Shown one piece after another: positions 1 to 38,939 of a stretch of 64,000 bases of DNA. The notes beneath the pieces were generated by a model. That model saw nothing but the letters and a program-made list of their open reading frames with translations. It searched no databases and had not been told where the DNA came from. The DNA comes from Nannobrachium achirus (taxonomy: Eukaryota > Chordata > Actinopteri > Myctophiformes > Myctophidae). Within the stretch, counting starts at the first letter, position 1. Each line of letters opens with the position of its first letter. The position numbers and the translations under genes are program-made. The DNA is taken from assembly GCA_963921795.1 (NCBI GenBank), contig OY997641.1:57172693-57236692 (forward strand), read 5' to 3'.

Positions 1-326
1 GCCAAAACGTTTTTGATCAAATAATTGAGAACCACATGCGAAATGGCTGCCAAGTGGGGTCAACGTACGCACAGCAGTGGTCTCCTATTGGTTGGCACCC
101 GTGTTGGGACTAAACTGGGCCCTGATTGGTCACCCCACTCTTTTGGGTGAGGAAATTAATTTACCTTTGAGCGGGGCCAGACCCATATCCGCCAAGGGCA
201 AGTTATTTTGCCCAGGCGGGTTTGGTCTGGTTCCAGGCAACTAAGAAAATACCACAGTGAGATGCTCCTGGGAATCGGGGAAGCTGCTGCATGCGCCCCA
301 CCCCCTTGTTTCCCCCATCCTGAACA

Positions 327-556
327 TATAGGGCCCTATTATGATCCAGGTCTTATGCCTTATGCCTTAACTTCTTTGCCTTTTTTTACTATTTTGTTTT
401 TGTTTTTTAAATATTTCAAATAGCTGATCTGCAAGTTCACAACGTGCAGATGTAGATCAGCATTTGAAGTATTTAAAAATGTTTTTCAAAATAGTGAAAA
501 AAAGGTAAAGAAGTTAAGGCATAAGGCATAAGACCTGGATCATAATAGGGCCCATA
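327..556. mobile_element. Palindromic MITE with long inverted arms
   Basis: The outer ~70 bases are almost perfect inverted copies: TAGGGCCCTATTATGATCC at the left and its complement ending at about 554. The centre (about 425-465) carries a degenerate form of the GATCTACA hairpin described elsewhere. A related element with a different outer arm lies at 44656-44845. Confidence 0.75.
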
Positions 557-966
557 GTGTTTTTATAACTGCGATATTATTGAATGTTTTCTTTGCTTGC
601 TATTTGTTATGTCCATGAATTAAATACAGAGGGCTTTCAACGTGAAAAAAGAACGTAAAAGGTCTTATTTGGGATGTTCCTTTTAGGCAGGGTGTTTAAC
701 TGTACTACATTTCAATTGTATTGACTATACCTGTACTGTTCTCCATTTTTGTCCAATAAAAGAATCAATCAAACAAACAATCAATCAATCAAAAAGACGC
801 ACCTGAAGCCCATGTGTGACCAGGCCCTCACTGATAATCACTAGGACATTCACAAATAGTGATTTTTAGTATTCGAATTATTCGACCTCAAAGTATTCGA
901 ATAGTCGAATATTCGACAGGACTGGCCAAACTGTCAAATATTAAGTAAGCAAGAGGCAAACATTAT

Positions 967-1040
967 GAAAATAGCAGATCTACATGCTCACAACGCCTCG
1001 CAAACGCAAGGCGTTGTGAGCATGTAGATCTGCTATTTTC
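967..1040. repeat. GATCTACA hairpin, GCCTCGC-core class
   Basis: Near-perfect palindrome: GAAAATAGCAGATCTACATG and its complement flank a self-complementary GCCTCGC core. It sits inside a hAT-like repeat that ends near 1170. Confidence 0.85.
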
Positions 1041-1745
1041 ACAATATTTATCTGTGAAACCGAGTCACATTAATACCTACAATTCCAAGTGCTTGTCAGG
1101 GTGGGGGTCCCCAGTTCAAATATGTTTATTTTGGGGATCACGGCCTAAAAAGGTTTGAGAACCCCTGGTATAGAGCATTAACACATTCATCCACCAGGGG
1201 CATTGACAACTCATTCTTATGACTTCCTATCTAGCCAAGCTTTATAAACTATATATTATATAATACTAGACCTTACCCGTTCGAAGATATGTGCTCCAAA
1301 ATATGTCAAACGCACCCGGTGAAAGTGTGTGAGAGAGAGAGAGAAACATTTCTAACTGTGAGAGAAAGGGGTGTGTGTGTGTGGGGCTACAGATCCCATG
1401 GCCTGGAGGAACGGACCGTAACCCTGGCAACATACAGCAGAGTTCAACAGAAGTGGTTAAGAAAACGCTAAAAAAAATGCTTTAATTTGGAAGAAATGAA
1501 ATTCGGGCTCCGTCAGCGTTGGTATAATGCTAATGGGCAATACCATGTGAACTTTGGGATCAGTTGCTGAAGCGAGTGAATAGATAAACGTAGATAAGCG
1601 TGAGCGTTAGAGCGTTAGAGCGTGAGTGAGTTGAGCGTTAGAGCGTGAGTTTGGAAAATTATTAGTAGGATATAAGAGAAAACAATGAAAATTTTAAATA
1701 AGCGAATATTCGACTTCGGTGAACAACGTCGAATAGTGACTTTGA

Positions 1746-27105
<25,360 letters not shown>

Positions 27106-27385
27106 GATGCACACATCCATCTGTCCGTCCGTCCGACCGTCCGTCTGTCAGTTTGTCTGTCCCTTTGTCCTTCCATCCATTGTTAGAACAATCAGCTTGT
27201 ATTCCAAGCCTAGTGACCAGTAAGATCATGTACTGTGACTTTCACTGCTAGTTGAAAAGTAGACGCTTTTGTTCTGCTTTTCAATGTCCAAACAGCACAC
27301 TTGGTGACCAGCACTCCTCTCCATCCATCCATCCTCCTCTCTCTCTCTCTCCTCTCATTCTCTCTATCCTCCATGCATACTCCTC
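27106..27385 (+). other. mbtd1: Presumed mbtd1 3' UTR start
   Basis: Non-coding sequence after the stop with TCCGTC and TCCATCCA simple repeats. The nearest AATAAA (about 27798) lies inside a hAT-like repeat, so the UTR end is unknown. Confidence 0.45.
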
Positions 27386-27720
27386 TAGCTAGGGGGCGGT
27401 CATAGCTGAGCCCGCCTGGGAAGCCGGAGGCCCTGGCTGTCCCAAGGTCCATTCCAGGCCGCGCTTTCGCTTGCCAACGAGTCTGAGCTGAACCGGAGGT
27501 AGGGAGCGCTCCGCAGTGTTTACTTGAACCGCGCGGAGGCGCCGAAAGTCGGGGGACGAAGATTTACGATTCTGTCCCTATCGGATAACTCGGATTGGCG
27601 CTGAGTCGGCTTTCGGTGGAGACGACGTAGGCACGCCGTCTCAAGAAGACTTGATCCACTCGAGACACCGCCGAGCGAGCTAAAGCGAGCGAGTCGCCTT
27701 GTCGTGGGTCTGGACCCCAC
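27385..27720. other. GC-rich block of unknown nature
   Basis: A compact high-GC segment (CTAGGGGGCGGTCATAGCTG to GTCGTGGGTCTGGACCCC) contrasts with AT-rich surroundings. It has several short complementary runs and no convincing coding frame. It is not recognisable to me as 18S, 28S, 5S, 7SK, RNase P or spliceosomal RNA. Confidence 0.5.
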
Positions 27721-28204
27721 ATGATTTTTTTTTTTGGGGGGGGGGGGTCCCCAGATGACAGTAAAGTGACAATTTAAGGACTTTTACAACATTTCTAAAT
27801 AAAAAAAAGGACAATTACTGCACCTAATGTATCAACAACTATACTATAAAAAAATCTCAAACATTGGAAAATCGCCGAATAATATAAGAAAGAGACAAAA
27901 GCTGTGAAAATAGCTGATATACCAGATCTTTTTTCACAATATTTATAACTAAAGTTCAGTTCCACAGTTCAAACATGACTATTTTGGGGGGTCGCGGCCT
28001 GAAAGGTTTGAAAACCACTGGTCTGTCCTGCCCCATGTTCTTCCAGACGTCCTTCTTTAGAAGTAAAACAAAGAACTTAGTAAAGTAGTGCTGGTGGCAG
28101 GTGGTGAATATTGGAATGGAACGCTTCCACTGTAGTTTTATCCCCTACTGCTGTACATCCTTTCTTCTCTCAAAATACTTCTCAAACTTGATTCTCAACA
28201 TCCA

Positions 28205-28208
28205 TCCA

Positions 28209-28272
<64 letters not shown>
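28205..28272 (+). repeat. (CT)n microsatellite
   Basis: Preceded by TCCATCCATCCA units. Confidence 0.95.
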
Positions 28273-28276
<4 letters not shown>

Positions 28277-28615
28277 TCATAAAATAAGTAAACAATGTCC
28301 TCCTTTGATGGTGTGAATGTTATAGAAGTGATCCCTGCCAGTAAGAGAGAGAGAGAGACAGAGAGAGAGAAGAGGAACAGAGGGATGTGTTGAAGAAGAG
28401 TGAGTAAATTAAAGAGGAGAAGAAAGAGAAGGGGAAGAGAGGACAGGTGCGTTGACGGAGGATTTTAAACCCCAAAAAACGACAACACTTTTGTACAATG
28501 ATTTTTTTAAATGCTGAGGTGTGTGCGTGTGTTTGCGTGTGTGTTGCTGTGCAGTGCTGATTGGTGAAGAGTGTATTCTCATACTGTATTGAACACTGTG
28601 CATTATCATGATTGG

Positions 28616-28616
<1 letters not shown>

Positions 28617-28713
<97 letters not shown>

Positions 28714-28765
28714 TTGTGTGTGTGTGTGTGTGTGTGCGTGTGCGTGCATGTGTGTGCGTGTGTGT
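28617..28765 (+). repeat. (TG)n microsatellite
   Basis: About 70 TG units with late CG variants. Confidence 0.95.
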
Positions 28766-29034
28766 CAAGGCTTGGACACTGTGCTGGTTTGATGGACTAA
28801 AACCTCACTGGTATTGAACTCCCTCCCCCATTGACAACTTAAACGGAGTCCCCCAGGGCACTATACTAGAGTATCTTCTGTTTTCTGTCATTGTGGGGAA
28901 AGCAAATATGGAAATAACCGTCCCTAATCCCACCACTGTCATGACTCGGCACAATGAGTAGTCCACACTATAGACACTGCTGACACATAGATACGCTCAA
29001 AGTCCATGTTTTCCAAAGGAGTTTGTACAATATA

Positions 29035-29488
29035 CAGTGGTATAAAGTAACTAAGTACATTTACTTATGTATGTACTTAAGTACATAGGAGGTATCTGTA
29101 CTTTACTTGAGTATTTCCAATTTCCAATACTTTTACTTCTGCCCCACTACATCTCGGATCCAAATATTGTACTTTTACTCCACTACGTTTATTTGAAAAC
29201 TTTAGTTACTAGTTACTTTGCAGATATCATTTATAATATTATAAAACATACATAAACAACTTATGGTATGGTATTTTATACCATGGCTGTTTGAAAATAG
29301 CCGATTTACAAGCTCACAACACGTCATGATGCGACGCGTTTTGAGCTTGTAGATTTGCTATTTTCAAACATTTTGTACTTTTACTTTTGATACTTTTAAG
29401 TACATTTTGATGCCGACACTTTGATAATTTTACTCAAGTACATTTTGAATTCTGGACGTTTACTTGTAACGGAGTACATCTACAGTGA
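29035..29488. mobile_element. CAGTGGTATAAAGTAAC-type MITE, 3' truncated
   Basis: Starts CAGTGGTATAAAGTAACTAA and carries a central hairpin (29292-29367). It is homologous to the complete copy 1.2 kb downstream. Confidence 0.78.
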
Positions 29489-30055
29489 GATGTTAAGATT
29501 TAATGTGAACTCATAAAACAAAAGCTCAAATCTATAAGCTCACTAAAGTGTTTAAGGGTGCTATTTTTCACTGATAAAAAAAATAAGCTTTGTCTTTGAA
29601 AAATTGATTAAGAAACATAATTTAAGAGATTACTGGAAACAAAAGCACTTACCTATAGCTATTGTAGGCTTACTGTAATTAAGTTCAATATAAATATTGA
29701 TTACAAAGTAATCCCAGAGGTCTGTTTATTACATACTAAGAAGGTTGATAAAAAATGAACCATCAACAATACACATATATATTATTAAAAGATAGTAGAG
29801 GAGAATGAAACAAAATGTATAAAGATTACCATATTTTCAAATGAACAGTTTCACCCCACAGTATAATGTAGAATCTACAATCTGATTGTAGATGAATCAG
29901 AATTGTGCTGTACTTTATGTGCCATCATTATTATGCCAATCGTTAGACGTATATTGCACCCAGCAGACGGAGACCGTAGCTATCTATAGATTAGTAATAG
30001 CACTGGTGATTGCCTTTCAGAAGATTGACTTCCATTACTCTAAATGGAGGTGTCA

Positions 30056-30160
30056 CCTAAACCTAACCTAAACCCTAACCCTAACCTCAGTGGGGGTATT
30101 TCTGAATGGGGATGTTTCTAAGTGGGGCTGTTTCTGAATGGAGGTCTGCCCCCGCGAACA
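30056..30160 (+). repeat. Telomere-like repeat patch with shared flank
   Basis: CCTAAACCTAACCTAAACCC units are followed by GAATGGGGATGTTTC and TCTGCCCCCG. A similar flank follows the telomere-like patch at 26652-26682. Confidence 0.75.
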
Positions 30161-30203
30161 GTAACATTAACATCAATCCATCTAGACCGGTGACCCCTAA
30201 ACG

Positions 30204-30708
30204 CAGTGGTGTAAAGTAACTAAGTACTTTTACTTAAGTACTGTACTTAAGTACAGTTTTGAGGTATTTGTACTTTACTTGAGTATTTCCAATTTCCAGC
30301 ACTTTAACTTCGACTCCACTACATCTGGGATCCAAATATTGTACTTCTACTCCACTACATTTATTTGAAAACTTTAGTTACTAGTTACTTTAGAGATATA
30401 AATTATAATATTATAAAACATACATAAACCACTTTAGCCCTATTTTATACCTCGGCCATTTGAAAATAGCCGATCTACAAGCTCACAACGCGTCGCGATG
30501 CGACGCGTTGTGAGCTTGTAGATCGGCTATTTTCAAACATTTTGTACTTTTACTTTTGGTACTTTAAGTACATTTTGATGCCAACACTTTCATACTTTTA
30601 CTCAAGTTCATTTTGAATTCTGGACTTTTACTTGTAACGGAGTACATCTATAGTGCAGTATTGATACTTTTATTTAAGTGCAAAATGTGAGTACTTTTTC
30701 CACCTCTG
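30204..30708. mobile_element. CAGTGGTGTAAAGTAAC-type MITE, complete
   Basis: Ends are CAGTGGTGTAAAGTAAC and TTTTTCCACCTCTG. Flanks CCTAAACG and ACTAAACG match in seven of eight bases. The exact centre is a perfect hairpin of the GCGTCGC class (30460-30537). Confidence 0.82.
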
Positions 30709-32033
30709 ACTAAACGTAACTATACCCTTCAATGTGGGAACCCCCATTAGGTTATGTTGTTGCTATGTACAGTATATACAGTAGCAACATACATTTTCTG
30801 TAATATTTGAATGAAGATTTTAGTATATATACTGTAGGTCAGGATTTAGAAGGCCTCAGGTCTAAATGGGTTAACATCAGGAACGATAATAATAGAAGTG
30901 TTCCGCTTGTAGAGACCGCCTCAACGTCCTATTTCTGCATTACATTTAGGGGTTAGGGTGTCGCACAAACACAAATGCAAAAGAAAGATCACAGTTTGAT
31001 GCTCATGGCAGTTTTTGTCACTTTTGTCTTTTAACAACAAATAAATGCGGAAATTAAGTATATCCAGCAATGACAAGACATCTCCAAAAGGCAATCAGAA
31101 ATTAGCAGATGACGCCGTAATGAATGACGTTCATGTGCATTGTCAAATCCAGTATTGATATAAAGCTGATAGAATCCAATACATTTTAACTCATTCGTAG
31201 TTTACGGCCGTAAAGCCCGTTAATTTCTCTATGTCTTTCACTGCCGGCTTCTCCTACCTGTTAACGTGGGCGCTCGTCCAGTTCCCATCGTGCGTGATCG
31301 GACACTGCTATGCATCGTGTGTTCGCGTATTCCATCAGCTTCTCAAATCCGTTGAAACTTTTTCAATTGATCAATAAGTTCTCCATCTGTAAGCCGCGGA
31401 GTTCAGACAGAAAGTTAACGGGCCAAAATAGAGGACGGACTTCCGCTTCCGGTTCAGGGACTCCAATGTTAAAGTTGTCCGCTCAATAATGTGTCCGTGT
31501 AGAAACCGATCACGGAGCATTAGTTCCGGCCTATTTTAGTTCGGTTCGATAAAAAAATGTTTTTTAATTAATTTTTATTACATTTACGGGTTCTACGGGC
31601 ATGGCAGAGAAGGGGTACAAAGGGGTATTTTGATGGCAGAGTTTGAGTTAATGACAACGTCCCGAGCCTGCAGGGTTCTTCGTCAGTTGAAAGAAGTTAT
31701 TTTTGACCCCACTAGTAGTGTGTGGGTGTGCGGGTAGACTTACTATCCTTTTTCATGAATCTAGTATTGACACATTTTTATTGCAAAATGCAAATCGTTC
31801 CCAATATTACCAAGATACTGTTACTGTAGTTTCTGCACGTGCAACATGAGTTAATGTATCTATATTATTATAGTACTGTAGTGTTGTCCCTCGTCAGTGT
31901 TGCTGAAGTACTGTATCTGCTTCCTTTGGTATCACTTGGCGATGCTCTTTTATACACAGAGGCTCAATGAAATACTGTAGATGAGGAATGAAGCACATTG
32001 AAGAGAGGACAAAGGGTTAGTCACAGTGCACAG

Positions 32034-32540
32034 TGGCGTCAGTTCAGAAAAAAGCTAAGGTATGGCAACATGACTGGTGTCTTGCACGCGCGCGAAGGCG
32101 TGCGTGCAAGACACCAGTCATGTTGCAGGTATGATACAGTACATTTAATTTTTACCCCTGTTTCTACGGTTTCTTGGGCTGGATATTGCAGCCTGGAACG
32201 GTTGTTCAAGTGCAGCTAAACTTGGCATGTTAGTAAACGTGGCACAATTAACAATAATGCGTTGCACCTGTGCAGCTGACCTGCGGAACCTGGGAACATA
32301 CCATCTTGTCAAGATGGTGGAGATTAAAAGTGTGGAGAATATAATTATAATACCTTGTTAAACGGACCATTTTGTTAAATCTTGCATTTGTAGTTATTTT
32401 ACTGTAATTTAACAACATAATAACCAGCCCAGATAGACAAAGATACATTCATGGATTTATATTCAAAAGTAACTTTTATTTCCCCCCTGGACCCAGGGTA
32501 TGGCAGCTGCATACCCCTGCCATACCCAATTGACACCCCT
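32034..32540. mobile_element. TGGCGTCA-ended MITE with CACGCGC hairpin
   Basis: Hairpin at 32060-32127, then GGTTTCTTGGGCTGGATATT and a terminus CCAATTGACACCCCTG. Collinear with 46488-47019. Confidence 0.8.
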
Positions 32541-32625
32541 GGTGGTGCTGGTGCAATTAAAGCGAACGTTGGGAGAAGTCAGTAAAATAATGGTGTTGAA
32601 AGTGTTAATCCATGGTTGGTAGGGC

Positions 32626-33022
32626 TGTCACGATATGACATTTTACATGACGATTATTTGTCACTCAAATAATTGCGATTAACAATTTAATTGTGTATTT
32701 GTCGTTGACAATTACATTTCTGTTTGGCTTTTAGGCTTTGAAGTTGCACATGGCAGATATGACACATAAACTAAATATACAAAGAAATTACTGACATATT
32801 TGACAACTTTATACTTAAAAAAGAACATTGATAGTGGAAATAGCCGATCTACAAGCTCACAGTGAGCTTGTAGATCTGCTATTTCCACTATTTTTGACTT
32901 TTTTTTAAATATATGAACATTTTTCAACATGGAAAGATTATGACGATTATGAAAAATAATCACGATTATTAAAAAAAAAAAATCACGATTAGACGATTAT
33001 GTAATAATTGTGACAGCCCTAC
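32626..33022. mobile_element. MITE with AGGGCTGTCAC termini
   Basis: Inverted relative to the copy at 9014-9413. The central hairpin (32834-32888) has almost no core, only CTCACAGTGAG. Confidence 0.85.
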
Positions 33023-33401
33023 GTATTGGCACAGATCCATTCGATCAACCTGTGGAAGCAAATATATAAATAGTAGTGGCTCATTGGCTGTATAATATGG
33101 AGGTTTCGTGTTCAAATTCTGTGATTGGGTGTTGGCATGCTGATGTCGTCGAGGCCGTAGTGGGCAGTGTTTATGTGTTCGTCCAATCATCATTTATTTT
33201 TATTTTTTATGTGTTAGTTATCCTTGGAGGGCTTTGTGATGAGAAAGGACTCAGACCAGATGATGATTACTGACAGTTGAATACTGCATATTGTACTGTA
33301 TGTTCAAAACAACAGTATAAAAGAAAAAGAAAAAACATGTGCATACAATGAAATGCATGAAATACAAACTAAATACAGTATTTTAAACCATGCAATACCA
33401 T

Positions 33402-33431
33402 TGTGTGTGTGTGTGTGTGTGCGTGCGTGCA

Positions 33432-33526
<95 letters not shown>

Positions 33527-33555
33527 GTGTGCGCGTGTGTGCGTGCGCACACGCG
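33402..33555 (+). repeat. (TG)n microsatellite
   Basis: Interrupted TG repeat with CG-rich edges. Confidence 0.95.
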
Positions 33556-33734
33556 TGTAAGTCAAATAGAACAATAGGCTGTTTTAGTATTTTCATTTAC
33601 CAGTATGAAATTAGAGTCCTTCATCGTGCCACACTCTGAGGACCTCTAGTGGCTAAAACGTGTAGGACACTGGCAGACTTGGCTGTTACTTGGCACGTTT
33701 TATGGGTTTAGGACCAGGATTAATTAGAAACCGC

Positions 33735-33975
33735 TATTAGAGCACGAAGGGTTCCCGAAGGGTTCCCAATTCGAATCCGGGCTCCCCCTGAGTTACTGTC
33801 GAAGAGTCCTTGAGCAAGACTCTGAACCCCTAGTTGCTCCCGGTGAGCAGGTTGGTGCCTTGCATGGTTTCCTCCGCCACCGGTGTATGAATGTGTGCGT
33901 GAATGGGTGAATGTAATGCACAATCTCTGTAAAGCGCTTTGGATAAAAGCGCTATATAAATGCACCATTTACCAT
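33735..33975 (+). repeat. Fish SINE-like repeat
   Basis: CCAATTCGAATCCGGGCTCC resembles a tRNA box B region. CTTGAGCAAGACTCTGAACC, CTAGTTGCTCCCGGTGAGCA and AAAGCGCTATATAAATGCA are typical of fish SINE bodies and tails. Confidence 0.65.
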
Positions 33976-34499
33976 TTACCAAGATCCAAATTTAAAATGT
34001 AGCAGATCCACAAGCTCACAATGTGTCACTTTGCGCCACATTTTGTGTTTTGTATATCTGCTACTTTTGATGCTTTTGTGTGACGCTGATCAAGTTAGGG
34101 CGTTCATTTACTTAAAAAAAGCAAAAAGTTAGACTATGGAGATTCTGCACGACAGCAATGAAAATCAATCAAATGATCAAAACGAGAGTCTGTGTGGGTC
34201 AATAGGGTTAGTTGTCTTCCCACGTTGCTTAATGGCTGGACTGTTAAAGACGCATATTACCTTCACCAGCATCTACGCATTTCCAATCCATCGTCAAAAC
34301 CTACTGTCCCCGATGTCACCTACAAGAGTACATTAAAAGCCTACTGAAACAATTAGTTCTTATTTACACTCACTATAAAGAGAAAGTAAAGATTATGCAT
34401 AGACGGTACAATGATGCTTATGCATATGAAACTACCTACAGGTCGTTGTGTATTTATGATTCTACATGATTCTACCCAGACACGGTAGAATTATATCGT

Positions 34500-34755
34500 C
34501 GTTGACGGGTGGAAACCTTGTATGTCCAAAACCGTTCGTTTTTATCATTTAAAAAAATCAACTAAACTAGTGAAAACAGCCGCTCTACAAGCACACAACG
34601 CCTCGCACCGCGAGGCGTTGTGAGCTTGTAGATCTGCTGTTTTCGCTACTTTTGTGCAACGGCCTTGTCTGATGAAGCAGGGCTTTACTTTGCGAAAAAA
34701 TGTATACATTTGAAACTTGGAGATACGAGGTTTCTGCCCGACAGTGACGATATAT
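34500..34755. mobile_element. AACCTTGTATCTCCAAG-type repeat with central hairpin
   Basis: Contains the hairpin 34571-34646 (GCCTCGC class) with flanks GAAACCTTGTATGTCC and GATACGAGGTTTCTGCCC in inverted arrangement. Related copies are at 44145-44390 and 55330-55545. Confidence 0.75.
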
Positions 34756-35073
34756 GACTGCATGCCTACACACAGTCTCGCTGCCGTTGGGCGGACAAAC
34801 TCATATCTACAAAGCATATTTCAACTTTTTATCTTTTTCTTTTGTCACTCAAGGTCCTACTTTGTCAAGCAAAAGTAGTGATCACTACACATCGCAGCAT
34901 GAGCTTGCAGATCAGATTTTCTTTTTTATCATAATCATAATATTATCATAATAAAAAGGAAAGCTTTTTGACTTATGGTTTTCACCCGGCAGCTACAAAT
35001 ACAATGCGGCATATGACTACCTACAGACAATAGAATTATACACAACTCCACCCGCAGACATTAGTATTATGCA

Positions 35074-35547
35074 TAGGGGTGGGCGATATGGAAAAAATAC
35101 AATATCACGATATTTTCCCAAGTTGTATCACGATACACGATTTTATCACAATTCTTTTTCACGTTGGTTATTTTTCAAGTTACTTGAGACTTGAAAAACT
35201 AGACTCTCTGGGTTCCTTTTGGGAGGTCTAAATTGAACTTAACAAGTATGTAACTCTGACAGCATACAAATGAAACCAAATGGACCCTTACGGGTCCATT
35301 TGGTTTCATTTGTATAATGTCAGAGTTAAGTGGAGACCTTGACATTTTAAAGTTTGAGAACTACTGATTTAGACCAAAATGCAGGTTTAAATTGAATTCT
35401 GCAATGAATCTCTGTATTAACGATTAAACAGGATTTTTTACAAGGCTCCCTCAATTGTATCACGATATATACAATCTCTCTGAAAAGGCATATCGTGGAG
35501 ACATTGTATCGTCTCCACGATAATTGTCACCATATCGCCCACCCCTA
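35074..35547. mobile_element. hAT-type MITE, perfect 8-bp duplication ATTATGCA
   Basis: Ends TAGGGGTGGGCGATATGG and CCATATCGCCCACCCCTA are inverted. The duplication ATTATGCA lies at 35066-35073 and 35548-35555. Its inner part holds the AACTCTGAC palindrome at 35249-35328. Confidence 0.92.
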
Positions 35548-35799
35548 ATTATGCATACTGTACAGCAGGCATAGACATCAAAGCCCCCTGATGCCCTTTT
35601 ATCAGTCTGTAAAAAGTGCCCTCTCCAGACCATGAATGTGTGTTTTTTTTTTACTATGGTGAAAGAAATGCAAATACCCTCTTTCCATGCCATACCCTGA
35701 AGGCAGCATTCAAGAGAATTGCCTTGTCCAAACTCTCCTGAACTTGAATGCGGCGTCTTATGTTGAAAGAATTGCCCTCTCTGCGTAGAAATTATTATT

Positions 35800-36480
35800 G
35801 AAATTCTTTATTAGGAATTACCCCTTGAGATGAACCATCTCGTTTTAGAGGAGCTCCGCACTTTACAGAATGCTTACAGAGTACATACTGTATAGGTACA
35901 TACATAACACACAGAACATAACATTACAACAACACATAGGAGAAAATAAGCAACAAAATAAATCCATGCCTTACGCCACATCTCCAGTATTGACTTGATT
36001 ACAGTATGCTTAATTCAGTGTAGCACTGTGAGCTTGGAGGTCTGCAATTTTCGATATTTCACCAAAAGGCCCCTTTAGAAATTTCAGCCCCTGCCTCTCT
36101 AACAATTTCTGCACGTCACTGCAGTACTGTAGGTAAAGTTCTGCTTTCTGAAGGTAGAGTAGTGTGACTCAAGCATTCCTAAAGGACACAGAGCCCATAT
36201 ATTGAGTGCATTATTTAAAGGAGATGTCTAGAGGTTTGCAAAAAATAAATCGTGATTCAATATCAGATTCCACAGGATAAAGCTCCATTCATACTCCCCC
36301 GCACGACAGAGTTGCTCGCTGACATGAACAGATCTTCTACCTAACAACGCGTCGCATTCTTTTTCGGCAAGCCGCACCATCGTACTACGGACTAATATAC
36401 TTACTTGGGCTTTAGGTTATGAGGCAGACAGAGTGAAACGCACAAATTGAACGCTATAGGGCTCACAATTTACGACATCG
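35800..36480. other. Intergenic DNA with a LINE-tail-like segment
   Basis: ATTCTTTATTAGGAATTACC and following sequence resemble antisense tails of fish non-LTR elements. No gene is seen. Confidence 0.4.
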
Positions 36481-36481
<1 letters not shown>

Positions 36482-36568
<87 letters not shown>

Positions 36569-36597
36569 GTGCGTGCGTGCGTGTGCGTGCGTGCGTA
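36482..36597 (+). repeat. (TG)n microsatellite
   Basis: TG repeat with CGTG variants at its 3' side. Confidence 0.95.
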
Positions 36598-36734
36598 AGC
36601 CTGTTCATGCATGTGCGTCTGTCTGTATGTGACAAAACCAAATAGTGTGAACATGCGTCCGTGAGAGCATCCTGTGTGTTCTGAGAGCCTTCCATACAGG
36701 TGGTACTCCTTAGACACACAACCCTGGTGTCTTT

Positions 36735-36915
<181 letters not shown>

Positions 36916-37869
36916 TTTGTACATGCATTTACACTTGTGTGTTTGTCCGTGGTCGTCGTTTTAGTTTTTTGTTCTTTGTACGTGAGTCTGTCTACTAGTG
37001 TCTTTGTATTATGGTGCTATATATATACACACATATATATATTTGATAATCTTTTTATGAAGAATGGGATGATTTTGACACATTGACTGTGATCATGGTG
37101 GAGAAATATTGTTTTCTTCTTGTACTTATTGTATTTTGGACACAACTGTTATGGCAGATTTCTAATGATATATGAAGAAAAAAAAGGTTTAATGTGTGTT
37201 GACTAAAGGGACATAACGCTCAATTCAGGAATTCACACAATGATATTGTTTTGCCCTGAAAAAAAAAAAAGCTTGTTGATTCATTGATATTATATTGATA
37301 TCGTGATATGAGACTAGATATTGTCTGCGATTTTGGAAGTGTTGATATGGATAAGTGTTGTACTGTATTTTCCTTGTTTCAATCACTTAAATGTAAAGTC
37401 TCTACATTTTAACAAGTAGCGAAAATATCCAATCTACAAGCTCAAAACGTGCCGATGCGTATTGTGAGCTTTTAGTTCACAATGCGTACAGATTCGCTAT
37501 TTTAACTATTTTAGGGGAGAAAAAACATATTATTGTCACAATATATTACTGTCACAATATGGATATCAAGGTATTTGGTCAAAATATTCAGATTTTGCCC
37601 TACTCTCAATATTGGCATCACCTACAGAATGTAAATGTTACAGTACAAGTCGGAAACTTGTAAGATCACGAACGGTGCATGGGTTTTTAGGCCAGACAAA
37701 GACAACAAAAAAAGCTAGGCTAGTTCCTCTAGCTAAACGGCTAACCGGATTCGTTAGCTCTGGGCCTCGTCCGCCCCGGCATAAAAAAGGGAGCGTTCGT
37801 TTTGCGGCATAAGCCCTGCCCGGCCAGACAACGGCGTCGACTCGTGCCGGAAGGCGCGTGGCACCTTTC

Positions 37870-38290
37870 CCGATCTTAAAGACATTGTGCCGTGATTTTT
37901 TTCCCCCCATAAAATTATATTAGGAGGAAAAGAAGAAAAGAAAAGTGTACAGAAAGTGTTCAAATTATGTTTTTATGTGACCACACCCACCTGTTAAGTA
38001 TGCCTGGTTGTCGGGTGGGTGGTGACCCAGCTGAAGTTAACCACGCCCACAGTGTTGAATGGTAAAAAGCGGAGGGGATGATATTATGATGTCATTATAT
38101 CAGTGTATTTCAATTGGGCCTTTTGACTCGGAGGCTTTCAGCTTTCAGGAAGTAACCAAAAAAATACACAGGGAGGACATCGTTGCATATTATAACCACA
38201 CCTGGGGGTTTATTAGACTAGGGTAATGTTAACTCCATAGACACATACAAAACAGAAAAAAGTACAAAACTATGGCACCACCTCTTTAAG
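37870..38290 (+). repeat. Dispersed repeat also present in nme2 introns
   Basis: GCCTGGTTGTCGGGTGGGTG, GTGACCCAGCTGAAGTTAAC and ACTATGGCACCACCTCTTTA recur at 49785-50100 (nme2 copy A intron) and partly at 56140-56340 (copy B intron). Confidence 0.8.
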
Positions 38291-38939
38291 GGTTTCCGTC
38301 TTCTACTGTAACATAAATATGACGGGGAGTGTTCTGTGCACTCTTCAACCTGTTGTGGGACTAATGGAGTATGTTAATACAATATAAATAGTACATCTGC
38401 AGTGGTATTGGACCTGGTATAAATGTTACGGATTGCAACTTTAAGCATTTTGCACCTTAGTCTAGCGTAGCCAGAACTAGCTTAATTTTAAAAGTAGCAA
38501 TAACTGACTCGCAACCAGAACATATGCTAGCCGTTCAAAAGATTACATTTTTTTTTTGTTTGTTTGTTTCATTAATAAGAGTGCTTCTCCACTAACAACT
38601 CACTTGTCAGGCAGTATGAATAATAGAGCATGCATGCTCAGTAAATTAAAATACCTACTGGTTACTGTAACTATAGTTAATATAGTCCAAAGCAACTGAT
38701 GTGTGCTACGGGGGCATATAGAAAACATATGCGAGTGCTAATTCAGTGCTATTGCCTTTTTTCCACCTTCTTTTAGTTATTTTTTACTGTGTGATGTGTT
38801 GTGTGGATGTCATCACTGAGAAAGATGACTGTTCAAGGTTTTATAAATGCTTTGTTTTCTGTGAGGTTTGAGGCAGAGGTTCTTATGCTATGAGTCGGGG
38901 ACCCAAACCTGCTTGGTTCTGACATACAGAGTCTGTGTC

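Larger units (their letters stand above)
28766..31980. other. Intergenic DNA without supported genes
   Basis: Contains two related MITEs (29035-29488 and 30204-30708), a telomere-like CCCTAA patch (30056-30087) and otherwise AT-rich sequence. No ORF here resembles a known protein. Confidence 0.6.

Noticed and set aside
27520-27720. 66-residue antisense frame in the GC-rich block
   Set aside because: High GC makes chance frames common; composition is low in hydrophobic-core residues and nothing is recognisable.
37612-37910. Overlapping frames on both strands near 37.7 kb
   Set aside because: They coincide with a CG-rich intergenic patch beside a dispersed repeat and show no family similarity.
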